Shown here in pieces: positions 34,642 to 43,504 of a DNA stretch of 64,000 bases. The stretch's first letter is position 1. Each line of letters opens with the position of its first letter. The DNA is from an uncultured Pelagibacteraceae bacterium (GTDB taxonomy: Bacteria; Pseudomonadota; Alphaproteobacteria; Pelagibacterales; Pelagibacteraceae), in NCBI GenBank assembly GCA_902555585.1, contig CACDSY010000004.1:167020-231019 (forward strand). Direction: 5' to 3'. The translations under genes and the position numbers were made by a program. Under the pieces are notes generated by a model. It was not told the origin of the DNA, did not search any database, and saw only the letters and a program-made list of their open reading frames with translations.

Positions 34642-35298
34642 ATGGTTGATAAAGATTCAGAGCCTAAAGTTAAAGAAAATCTTGATATTACTGACGAGCT
34701 TATAGCCGAAAGAAGAACAAGTTTAAAAATGCCCGAGGATATGACTCCTTGGATGGCAAAAACAATAGAATTCATAGACTCAAAAATGTTAATTACCGGC
34801 AAAGTATTCGCCTGGTTAACTGTATTTCTAATTTATGCAATGATCCATGAGGTTATTGGAAGACATTTTTTTAATAGACCTACTTTATGGTCATTTGACA
34901 TTAGTAGAATGTTAGCTGGTGCTTTATTTATGTTAGGAGCGGCCTATACATTATCAAAAGGGATACATATAAGAGCAGATTTTCTTTATCGAAATTGGTC
35001 AGTTAAAAATCAGGCAAGAGTAGATTTATTTTTATATTTATTATTTTTTATACCAGGGTTTCTTGTATTTTTCTTAGTAAGTTTTGATTATGCCTATACT
35101 TCAATTTGTGGAAGATCAAATTTAGAAGAATGTTTAGGCGGTAAAGTAAGAATTCAAAGAGCCATGGATACAACATGGATGCCAATTATGTGGCCCTTAA
35201 AAAGTTGTATGCCAATTGGTGCATTTTTACTTTTAGTACAAGGCATATCTGAAATTTTGAAAACTTATTATGCTTTTGTTAAAGGGAGATGGCCATAA
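34642..35298 (+). CDS. TRAP transporter small membrane subunit (DctQ)
   Basis: The 218-residue protein has an N-terminal hydrophilic extension of about 45 residues (rich in Asp, Glu and Lys) before four membrane helices. WSFDISRMLAGALFMLGAAYTLSKGIHIRADFLY is the conserved DctQ helix pair region (residues about 77-110). It is longer than usual (about 160-180 residues) because of the extension and an inter-helix loop with CGRSNLEECLGG. Its TAA overlaps the DctM ATG by one base. Confidence 0.88.
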   Translation: MVDKDSEPKVKENLDITDELIAERRTSLKMPEDMTPWMAKTIEFIDSKMLITGKVFAWLTVFLIYAMIHEVIGRHFFNRPTLWSFDISRMLAGALFMLGAAYTLSKGIHIRADFLYRNWSVKNQARVDLFLYLLFFIPGFLVFFLVSFDYAYTSICGRSNLEECLGGKVRIQRAMDTTWMPIMWPLKSCMPIGAFLLLVQGISEILKTYYAFVKGRWP

Positions 35299-36629
35299 TG
35301 GATTTCTTTAGTCCTGAAATAATAGGTGCAATAATGATTGGTTGCATGTTATTTGCAATCTTCGTTGGTTTTCCAATTTCATTTACTCTAATATTTTTAG
35401 GTCTTGTTTTTGGATATTGGGGTTTTGGTAAATTAGTCTTTTATTTAATGACCTTACAATTCAATATGATAATGACCGAGAACACACTCGCCGCTGTACC
35501 ACTCTTTATATTTATGGGAATTTTAATGGAACAAGCAGGTTTAATGGAGAGATTATTTAATGCAGTTCAGTTAATGCTTTCAAAGACGAGAGGAGCATTA
35601 TTTTATGCAGTAATGTTTGTCTCAACAATTTTTGCAGCTGCAACTGGAATTGTTGGTGCATCTGTAACAATCTTAGGAATTATGGCAGGCAAAACCATGA
35701 TCAGAACTGGATATGATACAAGACTTTCAGCTGGTTTAATCTGTGCAGGTGGAACTCTTGGAATTTTAATTCCACCAAGCATTATGTTAGTTGTGATGGG
35801 ACCTGTTTTAGAAATTCCTGTAACAGATTTATTTGCTGCAGCAATAATGCCTGGAATTTTATTAGCATGTCTGTACGCAGCTTACACAACTTTAAGATGC
35901 TATCTAAATCCAAAACTTGGCCCTGTTTTACCAGTAAACGAACAACCTACTAATATGGCTAAGGTTTGGTATGAATTTATTATGGGACTAATTCCTCCAG
36001 CAGGTTTAGTTTTTTTTGCGTTAGGAAGTATTCTATTTGGTCTTGCCACTCCAACAGAGGGAGCTGGAATGGGAGCATTTGGTGCGATCTTACTTGCTCT
36101 AGCATATAAAAAATTAACTCTACCAGGTTTAAAAGATGCCCTTTTAAAAACGTTAGAAATCACAGCACTTATAATGTTTTTAGTTGCTGCATCGAACTTT
36201 TTTGGAGCAGTTTTTTCAAAATTAGGAACCCCATCTCTTTTAACTGATTTTCTTTTAAATTTAGAAGTAAATAGATATGTAATTTTAGCAATTATAATGG
36301 CTGCTATTTTTTTATTAGGATGGCCTTTAGAGTGGGTACCAATAGTTTTAATAGTATTACCAATTGTTTTACCTTTAGTAATCGAGTTAGGATTTAATCT
36401 TACATGGTTTGCAATATTAGTGGCAGTTAATCTCCAAACCGCCTGGCTCTCACCTCCTGTTGCATTATCTGCTTATTTCTTAAAAGGAGTAGTTCCAGAG
36501 TGGGATTTAAAAGATATTTATCTTGGCATGATGCAATTTATGGTTATCCAGGTAATTGGTTTAATATTAATTATAATATTTCCAAAAATAGCATTGTGGT
36601 TGCCTGGGGTGATGTATCCATCACCTTAG
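35298..36629 (+). CDS. TRAP transporter large membrane subunit (DctM)
   Basis: The 443-residue protein has about 12 membrane helices with DctM motifs: PLFIFMGILMEQAGL, GTLGILIPPSIMLVVMG and ATPTEGAGMGAFGAI. It couples sodium flow to import of the acid delivered by the binding protein. The ATG at 35298, preceded by AAGGGAGA, is preferred over an ATG nine bases earlier. Its stop overlaps the convergent EamA gene by four bases. Confidence 0.92.
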   Translation: MDFFSPEIIGAIMIGCMLFAIFVGFPISFTLIFLGLVFGYWGFGKLVFYLMTLQFNMIMTENTLAAVPLFIFMGILMEQAGLMERLFNAVQLMLSKTRGALFYAVMFVSTIFAAATGIVGASVTILGIMAGKTMIRTGYDTRLSAGLICAGGTLGILIPPSIMLVVMGPVLEIPVTDLFAAAIMPGILLACLYAAYTTLRCYLNPKLGPVLPVNEQPTNMAKVWYEFIMGLIPPAGLVFFALGSILFGLATPTEGAGMGAFGAILLALAYKKLTLPGLKDALLKTLEITALIMFLVAASNFFGAVFSKLGTPSLLTDFLLNLEVNRYVILAIIMAAIFLLGWPLEWVPIVLIVLPIVLPLVIELGFNLTWFAILVAVNLQTAWLSPPVALSAYFLKGVVPEWDLKDIYLGMMQFMVIQVIGLILIIIFPKIALWLPGVMYPSP

Positions 36630-37519
36630 CTAGACTTATTTATTTGAGGAATAATAGTTCCTACTAGAATTATTGCTAAAGATATAAAAACCTTTGTTGA
36701 AATCGGAGAGTCGATTATTAACCAAGACATTGTTGCACCAATAGGACCTGTCAAAGGATACATCAAACTAATTCTACCTACTGGAACTCTTCTAAGAGCA
36801 AAATTATAAAACAAATATGCTCCAAACGTTATACAAGATAAAGTTATAGCCGCTAAAACTGGTGGTGAAAAATTTAAATAATTTTGATATTCAAAACTTG
36901 AATTTGGCCAAATTACAAAAAGAACCAATAAAGATAGTATAGCACCAATAAAATATTGATAAGTATTAACACCCAATTGATCAACTTTAGTTTGCATAAA
37001 TCTTCTTCCCAAAACCTCATTTATAGAAACACAAATCATTCCTAAAAAGATTATTAAATCACCAATATAATTTCCTTGTCCTGATTTTGTTTGACTTGTA
37101 AGTAAAATTAAAGTTCCAATAATTGTTATAAAGGCTCCAATAATTACTTTTATTTCAATTTTTTCTTTTAAAAAAAGTCTTGCAATAAATGGTTGCCATA
37201 TTGGCAAAGTGCTAATTAAAGCAACTCCATTTACTGGTGAGGTTAGTAGGAGACCAATATGAAAACTTAAAGTAACTAGAAAAGGATTTAATAAACCCAT
37301 TAAGAAAGGAGTAAACCCAATTTTTTTGATTTTTAAATCTGCCCTCATGATCAAAGCAAAAATTAACATCAAACCAAATGCTAAAGAGAATCGTACCGCC
37401 ATTAAATCCATTACATAAAATTCCTGTAATGCTAATTTCACAAACGGTGGACCTGACCCGAAACCTATTACTGCCACAAACATAGAAACGTAGCCAATAT
37501 TATTTTTTAGAAAATTCAT
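36626..37519 (-). CDS. EamA-family (DMT) transporter
   Basis: The 297-residue protein has ten membrane helices in two EamA repeats (about 10-140 and 155-290). Motifs include VNGVALISTLPIWQPFIARLFLKEKI in the first and RRVPVGRISLMYPLTGPIGA in the second half. EamA proteins usually export amino acids or metabolites. It is transcribed against the TRAP operon and is divergent from the NCS1 permease gene. The substrate is unknown. Confidence 0.88.
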   Translation of the reverse strand: MNFLKNNIGYVSMFVAVIGFGSGPPFVKLALQEFYVMDLMAVRFSLAFGLMLIFALIMRADLKIKKIGFTPFLMGLLNPFLVTLSFHIGLLLTSPVNGVALISTLPIWQPFIARLFLKEKIEIKVIIGAFITIIGTLILLTSQTKSGQGNYIGDLIIFLGMICVSINEVLGRRFMQTKVDQLGVNTYQYFIGAILSLLVLFVIWPNSSFEYQNYLNFSPPVLAAITLSCITFGAYLFYNFALRRVPVGRISLMYPLTGPIGATMSWLIIDSPISTKVFISLAIILVGTIIPQINKSS

Positions 37520-37584
37520 GGAATTACAAAATTATGGATATCACTATTATAGACATATAAATATTTTAGTTTAAGGTTACATCA

Positions 37585-39036
37585 GTGAGTCAAAATATAG
37601 AATTAAAAAATTTTGAATTAGCTACAGTTAATCCAAGTAATAAAACATGGACGTCAATTGATTTATTTTGCTTTTGGGCTAATAGCATCCAAACCATTGC
37701 TGGTTTTGCGTTAATAGCCTCTTTATATTTAATATATAATCTAAGTACTGTTCTGGTCTTAACTTCTTCATTAGCCGCCTCTATATTAATTTATTTTTTT
37801 ATATCATTGATCGGTAAACCTTCACAAAAGCATGGATTACCTTTTCCTGTTATGCTTAGAATATCAATGGGCTTAAATGGAGCAAAATACTTAAGTCTTT
37901 TAAGATCAGTTATTGGAGTATTTATGTTTGGCATTCAAACATTTTTTATTTCAAAATCAATTACATATCTAATTAGAATTTTTATATACTATAACTTAGA
38001 TAGTCAAATGCTAGATGGTCAAGTATTTTTAGCTTTCTTTCTTGGATTAAATATTATTGATTGGATTTCATTAATACTAACTTTTGTCATTCAGTATTTT
38101 TTATTCACAAATGGACAAAGGTTTAATCAAAGATTTTTACAATTTTCCGCCATCTTTGTTTATTTAGGTTTGTTTGTTTTTTTTTTAATTTTAACTTCTG
38201 AAAATCAAACACAAATTTTTCAGTCTCTTAAATCAAATACAACAGAGGGAAATTTTTTTTCAAAATCTAACGTTTTACCTTTTGTAGTTTTAACGGGTAC
38301 AATTTTCTCTTATTTCTCAATTGTTTTGTTAAATTTTGGTGATTTTTCTAGATATGTCAAAACAGAAAAAGATCTAAAATTGGGAAACCTAAATCTTTTT
38401 CTAAATATGATTTTGTTTTCATTTTTAGCAACATCTATTATTGTTGGAGTAGATGTTATTTTAAATCAAAAGCTTATTATTGTTGATCAAATATTAACTA
38501 AGCCGATGGATATTATTGGAAAATTAGACAATACTGGCTTAACGGTATTTGCATTAATTTTAATAATTTTTTCGTCTCTATCTACTAATTTAATTGCTAA
38601 TTATGTCCCTACGCAAAATAGTATAATAAATTTTATTCCTAATAATTTAGATCTCAAAACTTCTGGAGTATTAATTTTAATAATTGGTTTTATTGCTGGA
38701 GGTTTGTGGCCTTCTATTTTAAGTCAAATAGGTGTAATAAATATTATAGATAGCCTTGCAGCATTTTTTGGCCCAATCTTTGCAATAATAATTGCTGACT
38801 ACTATCTGGTGAAAAAAGAGAGAGTAAATCACAAAGATCTGTTTTTTTTGAGAGATGGAAATGAATATATGTATTCAAATGGTTGGAACTATAAAGCTCT
38901 GTATTCACTTATTATAGGTTTTATATTCTCATTTTCATTATTATGGAATATCAATTTCTCAGATATAAAATCATTTTCTTGGATATTAGGATTTGTCGTA
39001 TCGTTTTTTATATATTATCTTCTAGATAAAAAATAA
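37585..39036 (+). CDS. NCS1-family nucleobase/cation symporter
   Basis: The 483-residue protein starts with GTG, preceded by a TAAGG Shine-Dalgarno. It has about 12 membrane helices, with the NCS1 helix 1 pattern SIDLFCFWANSIQTIAGFALIASL, a GKPSQKHGLPFPVMLR loop (about 77-92) and a second-half GDFSRYVKTEKDL. NCS1 proteins import uracil, cytosine, hydantoins, allantoin or thiamine precursors with a cation. The zinc alcohol dehydrogenase gene follows two bases later, which may hint at a non-nucleobase ligand (inference). Confidence 0.87.
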   Translation: MSQNIELKNFELATVNPSNKTWTSIDLFCFWANSIQTIAGFALIASLYLIYNLSTVLVLTSSLAASILIYFFISLIGKPSQKHGLPFPVMLRISMGLNGAKYLSLLRSVIGVFMFGIQTFFISKSITYLIRIFIYYNLDSQMLDGQVFLAFFLGLNIIDWISLILTFVIQYFLFTNGQRFNQRFLQFSAIFVYLGLFVFFLILTSENQTQIFQSLKSNTTEGNFFSKSNVLPFVVLTGTIFSYFSIVLLNFGDFSRYVKTEKDLKLGNLNLFLNMILFSFLATSIIVGVDVILNQKLIIVDQILTKPMDIIGKLDNTGLTVFALILIIFSSLSTNLIANYVPTQNSIINFIPNNLDLKTSGVLILIIGFIAGGLWPSILSQIGVINIIDSLAAFFGPIFAIIIADYYLVKKERVNHKDLFFLRDGNEYMYSNGWNYKALYSLIIGFIFSFSLLWNINFSDIKSFSWILGFVVSFFIYYLLDKK

Positions 39037-39038
39037 TT

Positions 39039-40043
39039 ATGAAAGCTTTAGTTTATACTGGCGTTGAAGAATTGGTTTACAGAGAAGAAAAAGACCCTGT
39101 AGAGACAAGTGGAGAAAGCATATTAAAAGTTCATGCCTCAGGTATATGTGGATCTGATATGCACGCGTATCACGGAAAAGATGAACGAAGAATTGCTCCA
39201 CTAATAATTGGACATGAAGTAAGTGGTGTAATTCAAAATGGTAAATTTCAAGGAAAAAATGCTGTTTTAAATCCATTAATAACATGCGGAAAGTGTGAAT
39301 ATTGCACAAGTGGGCGAGAGCATTTGTGTCCACATAGGGTTCTTTTAGGAATGAACAAACCTTACGAGAGACAAGGAGTTTTTGCAGAATTGGTTTCTTC
39401 TCCTAATCAAAATATATATGAGGTGCCAGATCATTTAGACCTAAATGAGGCGGCTATAGCAGAACCAACAGCAGTTGCTTTGCACGCAGTCTTAATGGGA
39501 GAGAGTTCTTTAAAAAAACCTCTATCTGAATGTAGAACTTTAGTTCAAGGAGCTGGAGCGATTGGATTATTGTGCTCGTTAATATTATCTAAAATTAAAA
39601 AAAACAAAAATATTGTTATGTCTGATCCCAATAATTTGAGACTAACAAAGTGTTCAAAATATTTTGAGGGTAAATTTGTTAATCCATCAGACAAAGAAGT
39701 AAAAAATGACAGCTTCGATGTTGTATTTGATACAGTTGGTTTAGAAGTTTCAAGACAACAAGCTATATCAGTTATTAAACCTGGAGGCACAATAATACAT
39801 ATTGGATTAACCCAACCTTCAGGGCAGTTTAATTTTAGAAAAGCAACTCTTCAAGAGGTAACTTTTATTGGCACATATTGCTATACTAATAAAGATTTTG
39901 AAGACACGATCAAAATTTTAGCAGATAAGAAAATAGGAAAATTAGACTGGATAGAATATAGAGAGTTAAAGAAAGGTGCAGAGGCCTTTAAACAAATTCA
40001 TGACGGAACCTGTTCTTCACCAAAAATTGTTCTTTTACCTTAA
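39039..40043 (+). CDS. Zinc-dependent medium-chain alcohol/polyol dehydrogenase
   Basis: The 334-residue protein has catalytic zinc ligands Cys37, His59 and Glu60 (GICGSD, IGHE) and four structural-zinc cysteines at 83, 86, 89 and 97 (CGKCEYC, C97). A nucleotide-binding GAGAIG lies near 170, and PGGTIIHIGL is in the cofactor domain. It oxidises a secondary alcohol or sugar alcohol with NAD(P), resembling L-idonate/threonine dehydrogenase relatives. It is co-transcribed with the NCS1 permease. Confidence 0.9.
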   Translation: MKALVYTGVEELVYREEKDPVETSGESILKVHASGICGSDMHAYHGKDERRIAPLIIGHEVSGVIQNGKFQGKNAVLNPLITCGKCEYCTSGREHLCPHRVLLGMNKPYERQGVFAELVSSPNQNIYEVPDHLDLNEAAIAEPTAVALHAVLMGESSLKKPLSECRTLVQGAGAIGLLCSLILSKIKKNKNIVMSDPNNLRLTKCSKYFEGKFVNPSDKEVKNDSFDVVFDTVGLEVSRQQAISVIKPGGTIIHIGLTQPSGQFNFRKATLQEVTFIGTYCYTNKDFEDTIKILADKKIGKLDWIEYRELKKGAEAFKQIHDGTCSSPKIVLLP

Positions 40044-40088
40044 AGTTAAATTTTAAATTATAGTTGATAATTAAAAATATTTAATTAT

Positions 40089-40751
40089 ATGAAACAAGTG
40101 TTAATAAAATTTATCAAAATAATAACAATTTATTTTTTATTTATATCCTCTGTTTGCGCTGAAAAACTAATGGTTTTCGATTTTACTGAGGAGGAATTAA
40201 ATTCATTAGAAGTCAGAAAAGTAAGAGGATCTGATGCAAAAACATTGTATTCTATTGGAAATAATGAGAACGGAAGTTATTTGAAAGCAGTTGCAGAAAA
40301 TGCAGCATCAGGAGTGGGAAAAGAAATAAAAATTAATTTAGACAAAACCCCTTTTATAAATATTACTTGGAAAATCGAAAAAGATCTTAAAGGTATAAAA
40401 GAAAATACCAAAAAAGGTCATGATTTTGCTGCTAGAGTTTTTGTAATCAAAAAAACTGGCGCAACACCACTATCAAATAGAGCTATAAACTATGTTTTTT
40501 CAAGCAATTCAAATGTAGGAGAAACATGGCCTAGCCCTTATACAAAGAAATCTATCGATAGCGTTCTGGCTTCAACAAAGTCAAATTTAAATGAATGGGT
40601 TACAGTAAGAGCTAATGTGAAGGAAGATTTTAAAAAATTTCATGATCTAGACGTTGAAGAGCTTTCAGGAATTGCAATTATGGCAGATACCGATAATTCA
40701 AAACTAACCGCAGTTAGTTATTACCAAAATATTTTTTTTTCCTCTGAGTAA
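40089..40751 (+). CDS. DUF3047-family exported protein
   Basis: A signal peptide (about 1-24, ending SVCA) precedes a 220-residue beta-rich protein. HDFAARVFVI, AINYVFSSNS, GETWPSPYT and the C-terminal GIAIMADTDNSKLTAVSYYQNIFF match the DUF3047 family, whose function is unknown, with a fold likely related to carbohydrate-binding modules. It lies 45 bases after the dehydrogenase gene, possibly a separate unit. Confidence 0.82.
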   Translation: MKQVLIKFIKIITIYFLFISSVCAEKLMVFDFTEEELNSLEVRKVRGSDAKTLYSIGNNENGSYLKAVAENAASGVGKEIKINLDKTPFINITWKIEKDLKGIKENTKKGHDFAARVFVIKKTGATPLSNRAINYVFSSNSNVGETWPSPYTKKSIDSVLASTKSNLNEWVTVRANVKEDFKKFHDLDVEELSGIAIMADTDNSKLTAVSYYQNIFFSSE

Positions 40752-40755
40752 AATT

Positions 40756-40893
40756 TTAATTAAGATACTTTTTTAAACCAAAACTTAATAAAGACAGTAC
40801 TATTGCAGCCAAAACATCAAGGATTGGAGCGGCTTCTGGATATCCGAAATTCCATAATATAACACCAATTAACCAAATTATATAAATTTTCAT
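40756..40893 (-). CDS. Very small membrane protein (45 residues)
   Basis: Read on the minus strand, an ATG at 40893 opens a 45-codon frame encoding MKIYIIWLIGVILWNFGYP, then about a 20-residue second hydrophobic segment, ending KKYLN. Two membrane segments with a short Pro/Glu turn are visible. It fills most of a 195-base gap that is otherwise empty, has the neighbours' codon usage, and ends four bases from the convergent DUF3047 stop. No Shine-Dalgarno is seen. I do not recognise a family. Confidence 0.6.
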   Translation of the reverse strand: MKIYIIWLIGVILWNFGYPEAAPILDVLAAIVLSLLSFGLKKYLN

Positions 40894-40946
40894 ATTGTAT
40901 TAATCATTAGTATAAAAAAAATTTTCACTTTGATATTATTGTTTTT

Positions 40947-41342
40947 ATGAAAAAATTTAAATCAAGTTTTAATGTGTATTATGAGGATACAGATGCTGGT
41001 GGAGTAGTTTATTACGCAAATTATTTAAAATTTATAGAGCGTGCTAGAACTGATGCCATAGCCTCTGTAAACTTTACAAATTCTAACCTGAAAGAAAATT
41101 TTGGAATATATCTTATTGTTAAATCTTGTAATTTAAATTTTATAAAACCTTCAAGGTTAGAGGATAAACTTGATATTTTTTCTGAAATTACAGAAGTAAA
41201 GAATGTGTCAATTAAAATGAAGCAAGATATTTTTGTAAAAGATAATTTAATTTTAACTGCAGATGTTCATTTAGCTACAATTAATAAAGATGGCAAACCA
41301 ACCAAAATGCCTGAAAAACTCAAAAAACAATTAATTAAATAG
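40947..41342 (+). CDS. Acyl-CoA thioesterase, YbgC/4-hydroxybenzoyl-CoA type
   Basis: A 131-residue hot-dog-fold thioesterase. The catalytic Asp lies in VYYEDTDAGGVVYYANYLKF, the signature of the YbgC family. YbgC hydrolyses short-chain or lipid-linked acyl-CoA and is often associated with the Tol-Pal system, though no tol genes are visible here. Its end overlaps the convergent glycosylase gene by eight bases. Confidence 0.88.
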   Translation: MKKFKSSFNVYYEDTDAGGVVYYANYLKFIERARTDAIASVNFTNSNLKENFGIYLIVKSCNLNFIKPSRLEDKLDIFSEITEVKNVSIKMKQDIFVKDNLILTADVHLATINKDGKPTKMPEKLKKQLIK

Positions 41343-42009
41343 TATTTTTTACTTTAATAAATAAATTAGTCATTTTATTTACATTAATTCTGCCTGTATT
41401 TACATTTCTTGGACTTGGATGATAAGAACCTACCAATAAAATATTATTTGGGAGTTTATAGAATTTACTATGCCCAAATTTAATATTTGTACCAATTTTA
41501 TAATATTTTTTGTAAAATTCTATACAAGCATCAAAAGCTATTTTCCCAAGTGCAACAACAATCTTTAAATTTTCTAAGTATTCAATTTCTTTATTAAAAT
41601 ATTTAAAGCAAGTGTTTAGTTCTTTTTTTGTTGGTTTATCTCCAGGTGGGACACATTTTAAAGCAGTAGTTATAAATATATCTCTCAATTTAAGTCCGTC
41701 ATTTTTGTGGTCTGAATTTGGCTGGTTAGATAATTTTGCTTTATAAAGACATTTGTATAAAAAATCAGACGATCTATCTCCTGTGAAAACTCTACCAGTT
41801 CTATTGCCACCGTGTGCAGCTGGCGCTAAACCAACAAATAAAATTCTAGCTTTTGGATCACCAAACCCTGTTATTGGTTTTCCCCAATATTTTTCATTTA
41901 TGAATTGTTTTCTTTTTTCTTTAGCTATCTTTTTTCTAAAACTCACCAACCTAGGGCATTTTTTGCAGCTAACTATCAAAGTTTCAAGTTTTTTAAAATT
42001 ACTAGTCAT
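41335..42009 (-). CDS. Uracil-DNA glycosylase, family 4/5 iron-sulfur type (UdgB-like)
   Basis: The 224-residue protein carries motif GLAPAAHGGNRTGRVFTGD (near 74-92), which is the family 5 (UdgB) form, and HPSPRNVNTG as the second catalytic motif. Cys14, Cys17 and two more cysteines spaced 16 apart (in LKCVPPG and LNTCFKY) form an Fe-S cluster. It removes uracil and other deaminated bases from DNA. It overlaps the thioesterase gene end to end and is divergent from the dehydrogenase gene at 42059. Confidence 0.88.
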   Translation of the reverse strand: MTSNFKKLETLIVSCKKCPRLVSFRKKIAKEKRKQFINEKYWGKPITGFGDPKARILFVGLAPAAHGGNRTGRVFTGDRSSDFLYKCLYKAKLSNQPNSDHKNDGLKLRDIFITTALKCVPPGDKPTKKELNTCFKYFNKEIEYLENLKIVVALGKIAFDACIEFYKKYYKIGTNIKFGHSKFYKLPNNILLVGSYHPSPRNVNTGRINVNKMTNLFIKVKNTI

Positions 42010-42058
42010 AAATATTAATTTTTAATCTCTAAGTCTTATACTATAATTAACTTAGATT

Positions 42059-42913
42059 ATGAATGTAGGTTTTATTGGTGTTGGTTATATGGGTTATGGG
42101 ATAGCCAAAAATATTTTAAAAAAAGGAAATAACTTATTTGTTATTGCAAACAAAAAAAGGACACCGATAGATAAGATTGTAAGTGAAGGTGCTATTGAGG
42201 TAAAATCTTACAATGAATTGTGTGAAAAAAATTTAGATGCATTATTTCTTTGTGTAACTAATACACCAATCGCCCTAAGCATTGCTGAAAAAGTCTCAAC
42301 TTTACTAAAAGATAATACATTAATTATTGATGTTACAACACATAACCAAAATGGATCTATTCAAATGGAACAGATTTTTTCAAAACAAAAAATTAACTAT
42401 ATTGAATGCCCTGTGATGGGAGGCCCCGTTCAAGCAGAAGAAGGTGTTTGTGGAGGTATTGTTGGAGCATCAGAGGAAAATTTTAAAAAATCTGAAGTTT
42501 TTTTAAAAACTTTTTGTAAAGATTATTTCCATTTTGGAGAAGTGGGTAAAGGAGCAAAGTCAAAGTTATTAAATAATTTTTTGTCACTCGGTACCGCAAC
42601 AAATGTTATTGAATTCATCAAGAGCGCGAAAAAATTAGATATTGATTTAGAAAAACTTTTTGCAGTAGCAAAATTAGGATCTGGAAACTCAACAGCTTTA
42701 AATAGAATTTTTGATAATGTGCTTAAAGATGATTATACTGGATTTAAATTTTCAACTTCCAATACCTTAAAAGATCTTACTTATATCCATGAAATGCTAA
42801 AAGATTTAGGTAATGCAGAAAAATTAGCTGATGTAAAAAAATCTTTTTACAAAAAAGCAGTAGAAGACGGTAATGGAGATTTATTCATAAGTGAACTAAT
42901 ACAAAAAGATTAA
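42059..42913 (+). CDS. Second 3-hydroxyisobutyrate-dehydrogenase-family oxidoreductase
   Basis: The 284-residue protein begins with the Rossmann motif GFIGVGYMGYGIAKNIL, has substrate loop CPVMGGPVQAEEG (the usual DAPVSGG reads ECPVMGG) and a lysine in GAKSKLLNNFLSLG at the catalytic position. The altered loop suggests a substrate different from that of the paralog at 32428. It reduces or oxidises a beta-hydroxy acid with NAD(P). It is convergent with a small membrane protein, with stops adjacent. Confidence 0.85.
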   Translation: MNVGFIGVGYMGYGIAKNILKKGNNLFVIANKKRTPIDKIVSEGAIEVKSYNELCEKNLDALFLCVTNTPIALSIAEKVSTLLKDNTLIIDVTTHNQNGSIQMEQIFSKQKINYIECPVMGGPVQAEEGVCGGIVGASEENFKKSEVFLKTFCKDYFHFGEVGKGAKSKLLNNFLSLGTATNVIEFIKSAKKLDIDLEKLFAVAKLGSGNSTALNRIFDNVLKDDYTGFKFSTSNTLKDLTYIHEMLKDLGNAEKLADVKKSFYKKAVEDGNGDLFISELIQKD

Positions 42914-43084
42914 TTATTCCTTTTTTTTATCAGCAAATACAATAGCTATAAGCAATAATGCTGTCCAAAACATTGCTGCTAAACTTTTAATAGCACTCGT
43001 TTCAGCACCCCACAAATCAAAAAAAAATGCTCCAATAAGAATTCCAATTATATAAATTATTACTACTAATCTAGTTTGAGTCAT
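42914..43084 (-). CDS. Small two-helix membrane protein (56 residues)
   Basis: An ATG at 43084 on the minus strand opens a 56-codon frame. A first hydrophobic segment (VVIIYIIGILIGAFFF) is followed by DLWGAETS and a second segment (MFWTALLLIAIVF), ending DKKKE. The start lies inside the last codons of the DUF1289 gene (14-base overlap), so it is translationally coupled to it. The stop abuts that of the dehydrogenase gene. The function is unknown. Confidence 0.65.
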   Translation of the reverse strand: MTQTRLVVIIYIIGILIGAFFFDLWGAETSAIKSLAAMFWTALLLIAIVFADKKKE

Positions 43085-43328
43085 TTAGTTGCTTCTTTTT
43101 AAATAACGACATTCCGTTATTTTTTTTATGTTCATAAGATTCTTTGAAACTCTCTAGCTGCCATCCTTGCATTCTCTTCTGAATATCTTCTAAATTTTGT
43201 TTTTTCCACTCATCTTTGGTATTTTGGTCTTTCCAAATCTTCTTTTCGTCATTATTTCTTCCACAGCCATAACAATATCCAGTTACAGGATCCATTTTGC
43301 AAATGCTTATACATGGTGAAATTATCAT
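43071..43328 (-). CDS. DUF1289-family protein
   Basis: The 85-residue protein begins SPCISICKMDPVTGYCYGCGR, the conserved four-cysteine DUF1289 motif, which likely binds a metal. The rest is basic and helical. DUF1289 proteins are widespread small proteins of unconfirmed function in proteobacteria. It is followed by the overlapping small membrane gene and is divergent from the tRNA-Leu promoter region. Confidence 0.88.
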   Translation of the reverse strand: MIISPCISICKMDPVTGYCYGCGRNNDEKKIWKDQNTKDEWKKQNLEDIQKRMQGWQLESFKESYEHKKNNGMSLFKKKQLNDSN

Positions 43329-43367
43329 TTTTTTATATATTTATATCCTTTTACACTATTATTCTGA

Positions 43368-43396
43368 TTGGACAAATTAGATCAATACTATATAAA
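43368..43396 (+). promoter_or_regulatory. Promoter for tRNA-Leu and tig
   Basis: TTGGAC (43368-43373), a 17-base spacer and TATAAA (43391-43396) sit just before the tRNA gene. The start would be near 43403, seven bases before the mature tRNA. Confidence 0.75.
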
Positions 43397-43409
43397 ACAG
43401 CATAAATTT

Positions 43410-43494
43410 GGGCGAGTGGCGGAATTGGTAGACGCGTTGGTCTTAGGAACCAATAGTGCAAGCTGTGAAGGTTCGAGTCCTTTCTCGCCTACCA
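43410..43494 (+). tRNA. tRNA-Leu (anticodon TAG)
   Basis: GGGCGAG at the 5' end pairs with CTCGCCT before an encoded CCA. The anticodon stem-loop TTGGT-CTTAGGA-ACCAA gives TAG. The extra-long variable arm (class II) and the T loop GGTTCGAGTCC are present. Length is 85 with CCA. It ends ten bases before the tig start codon. Confidence 0.97.
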
Positions 43495-43504
43495 TAAATA
43501 GATT

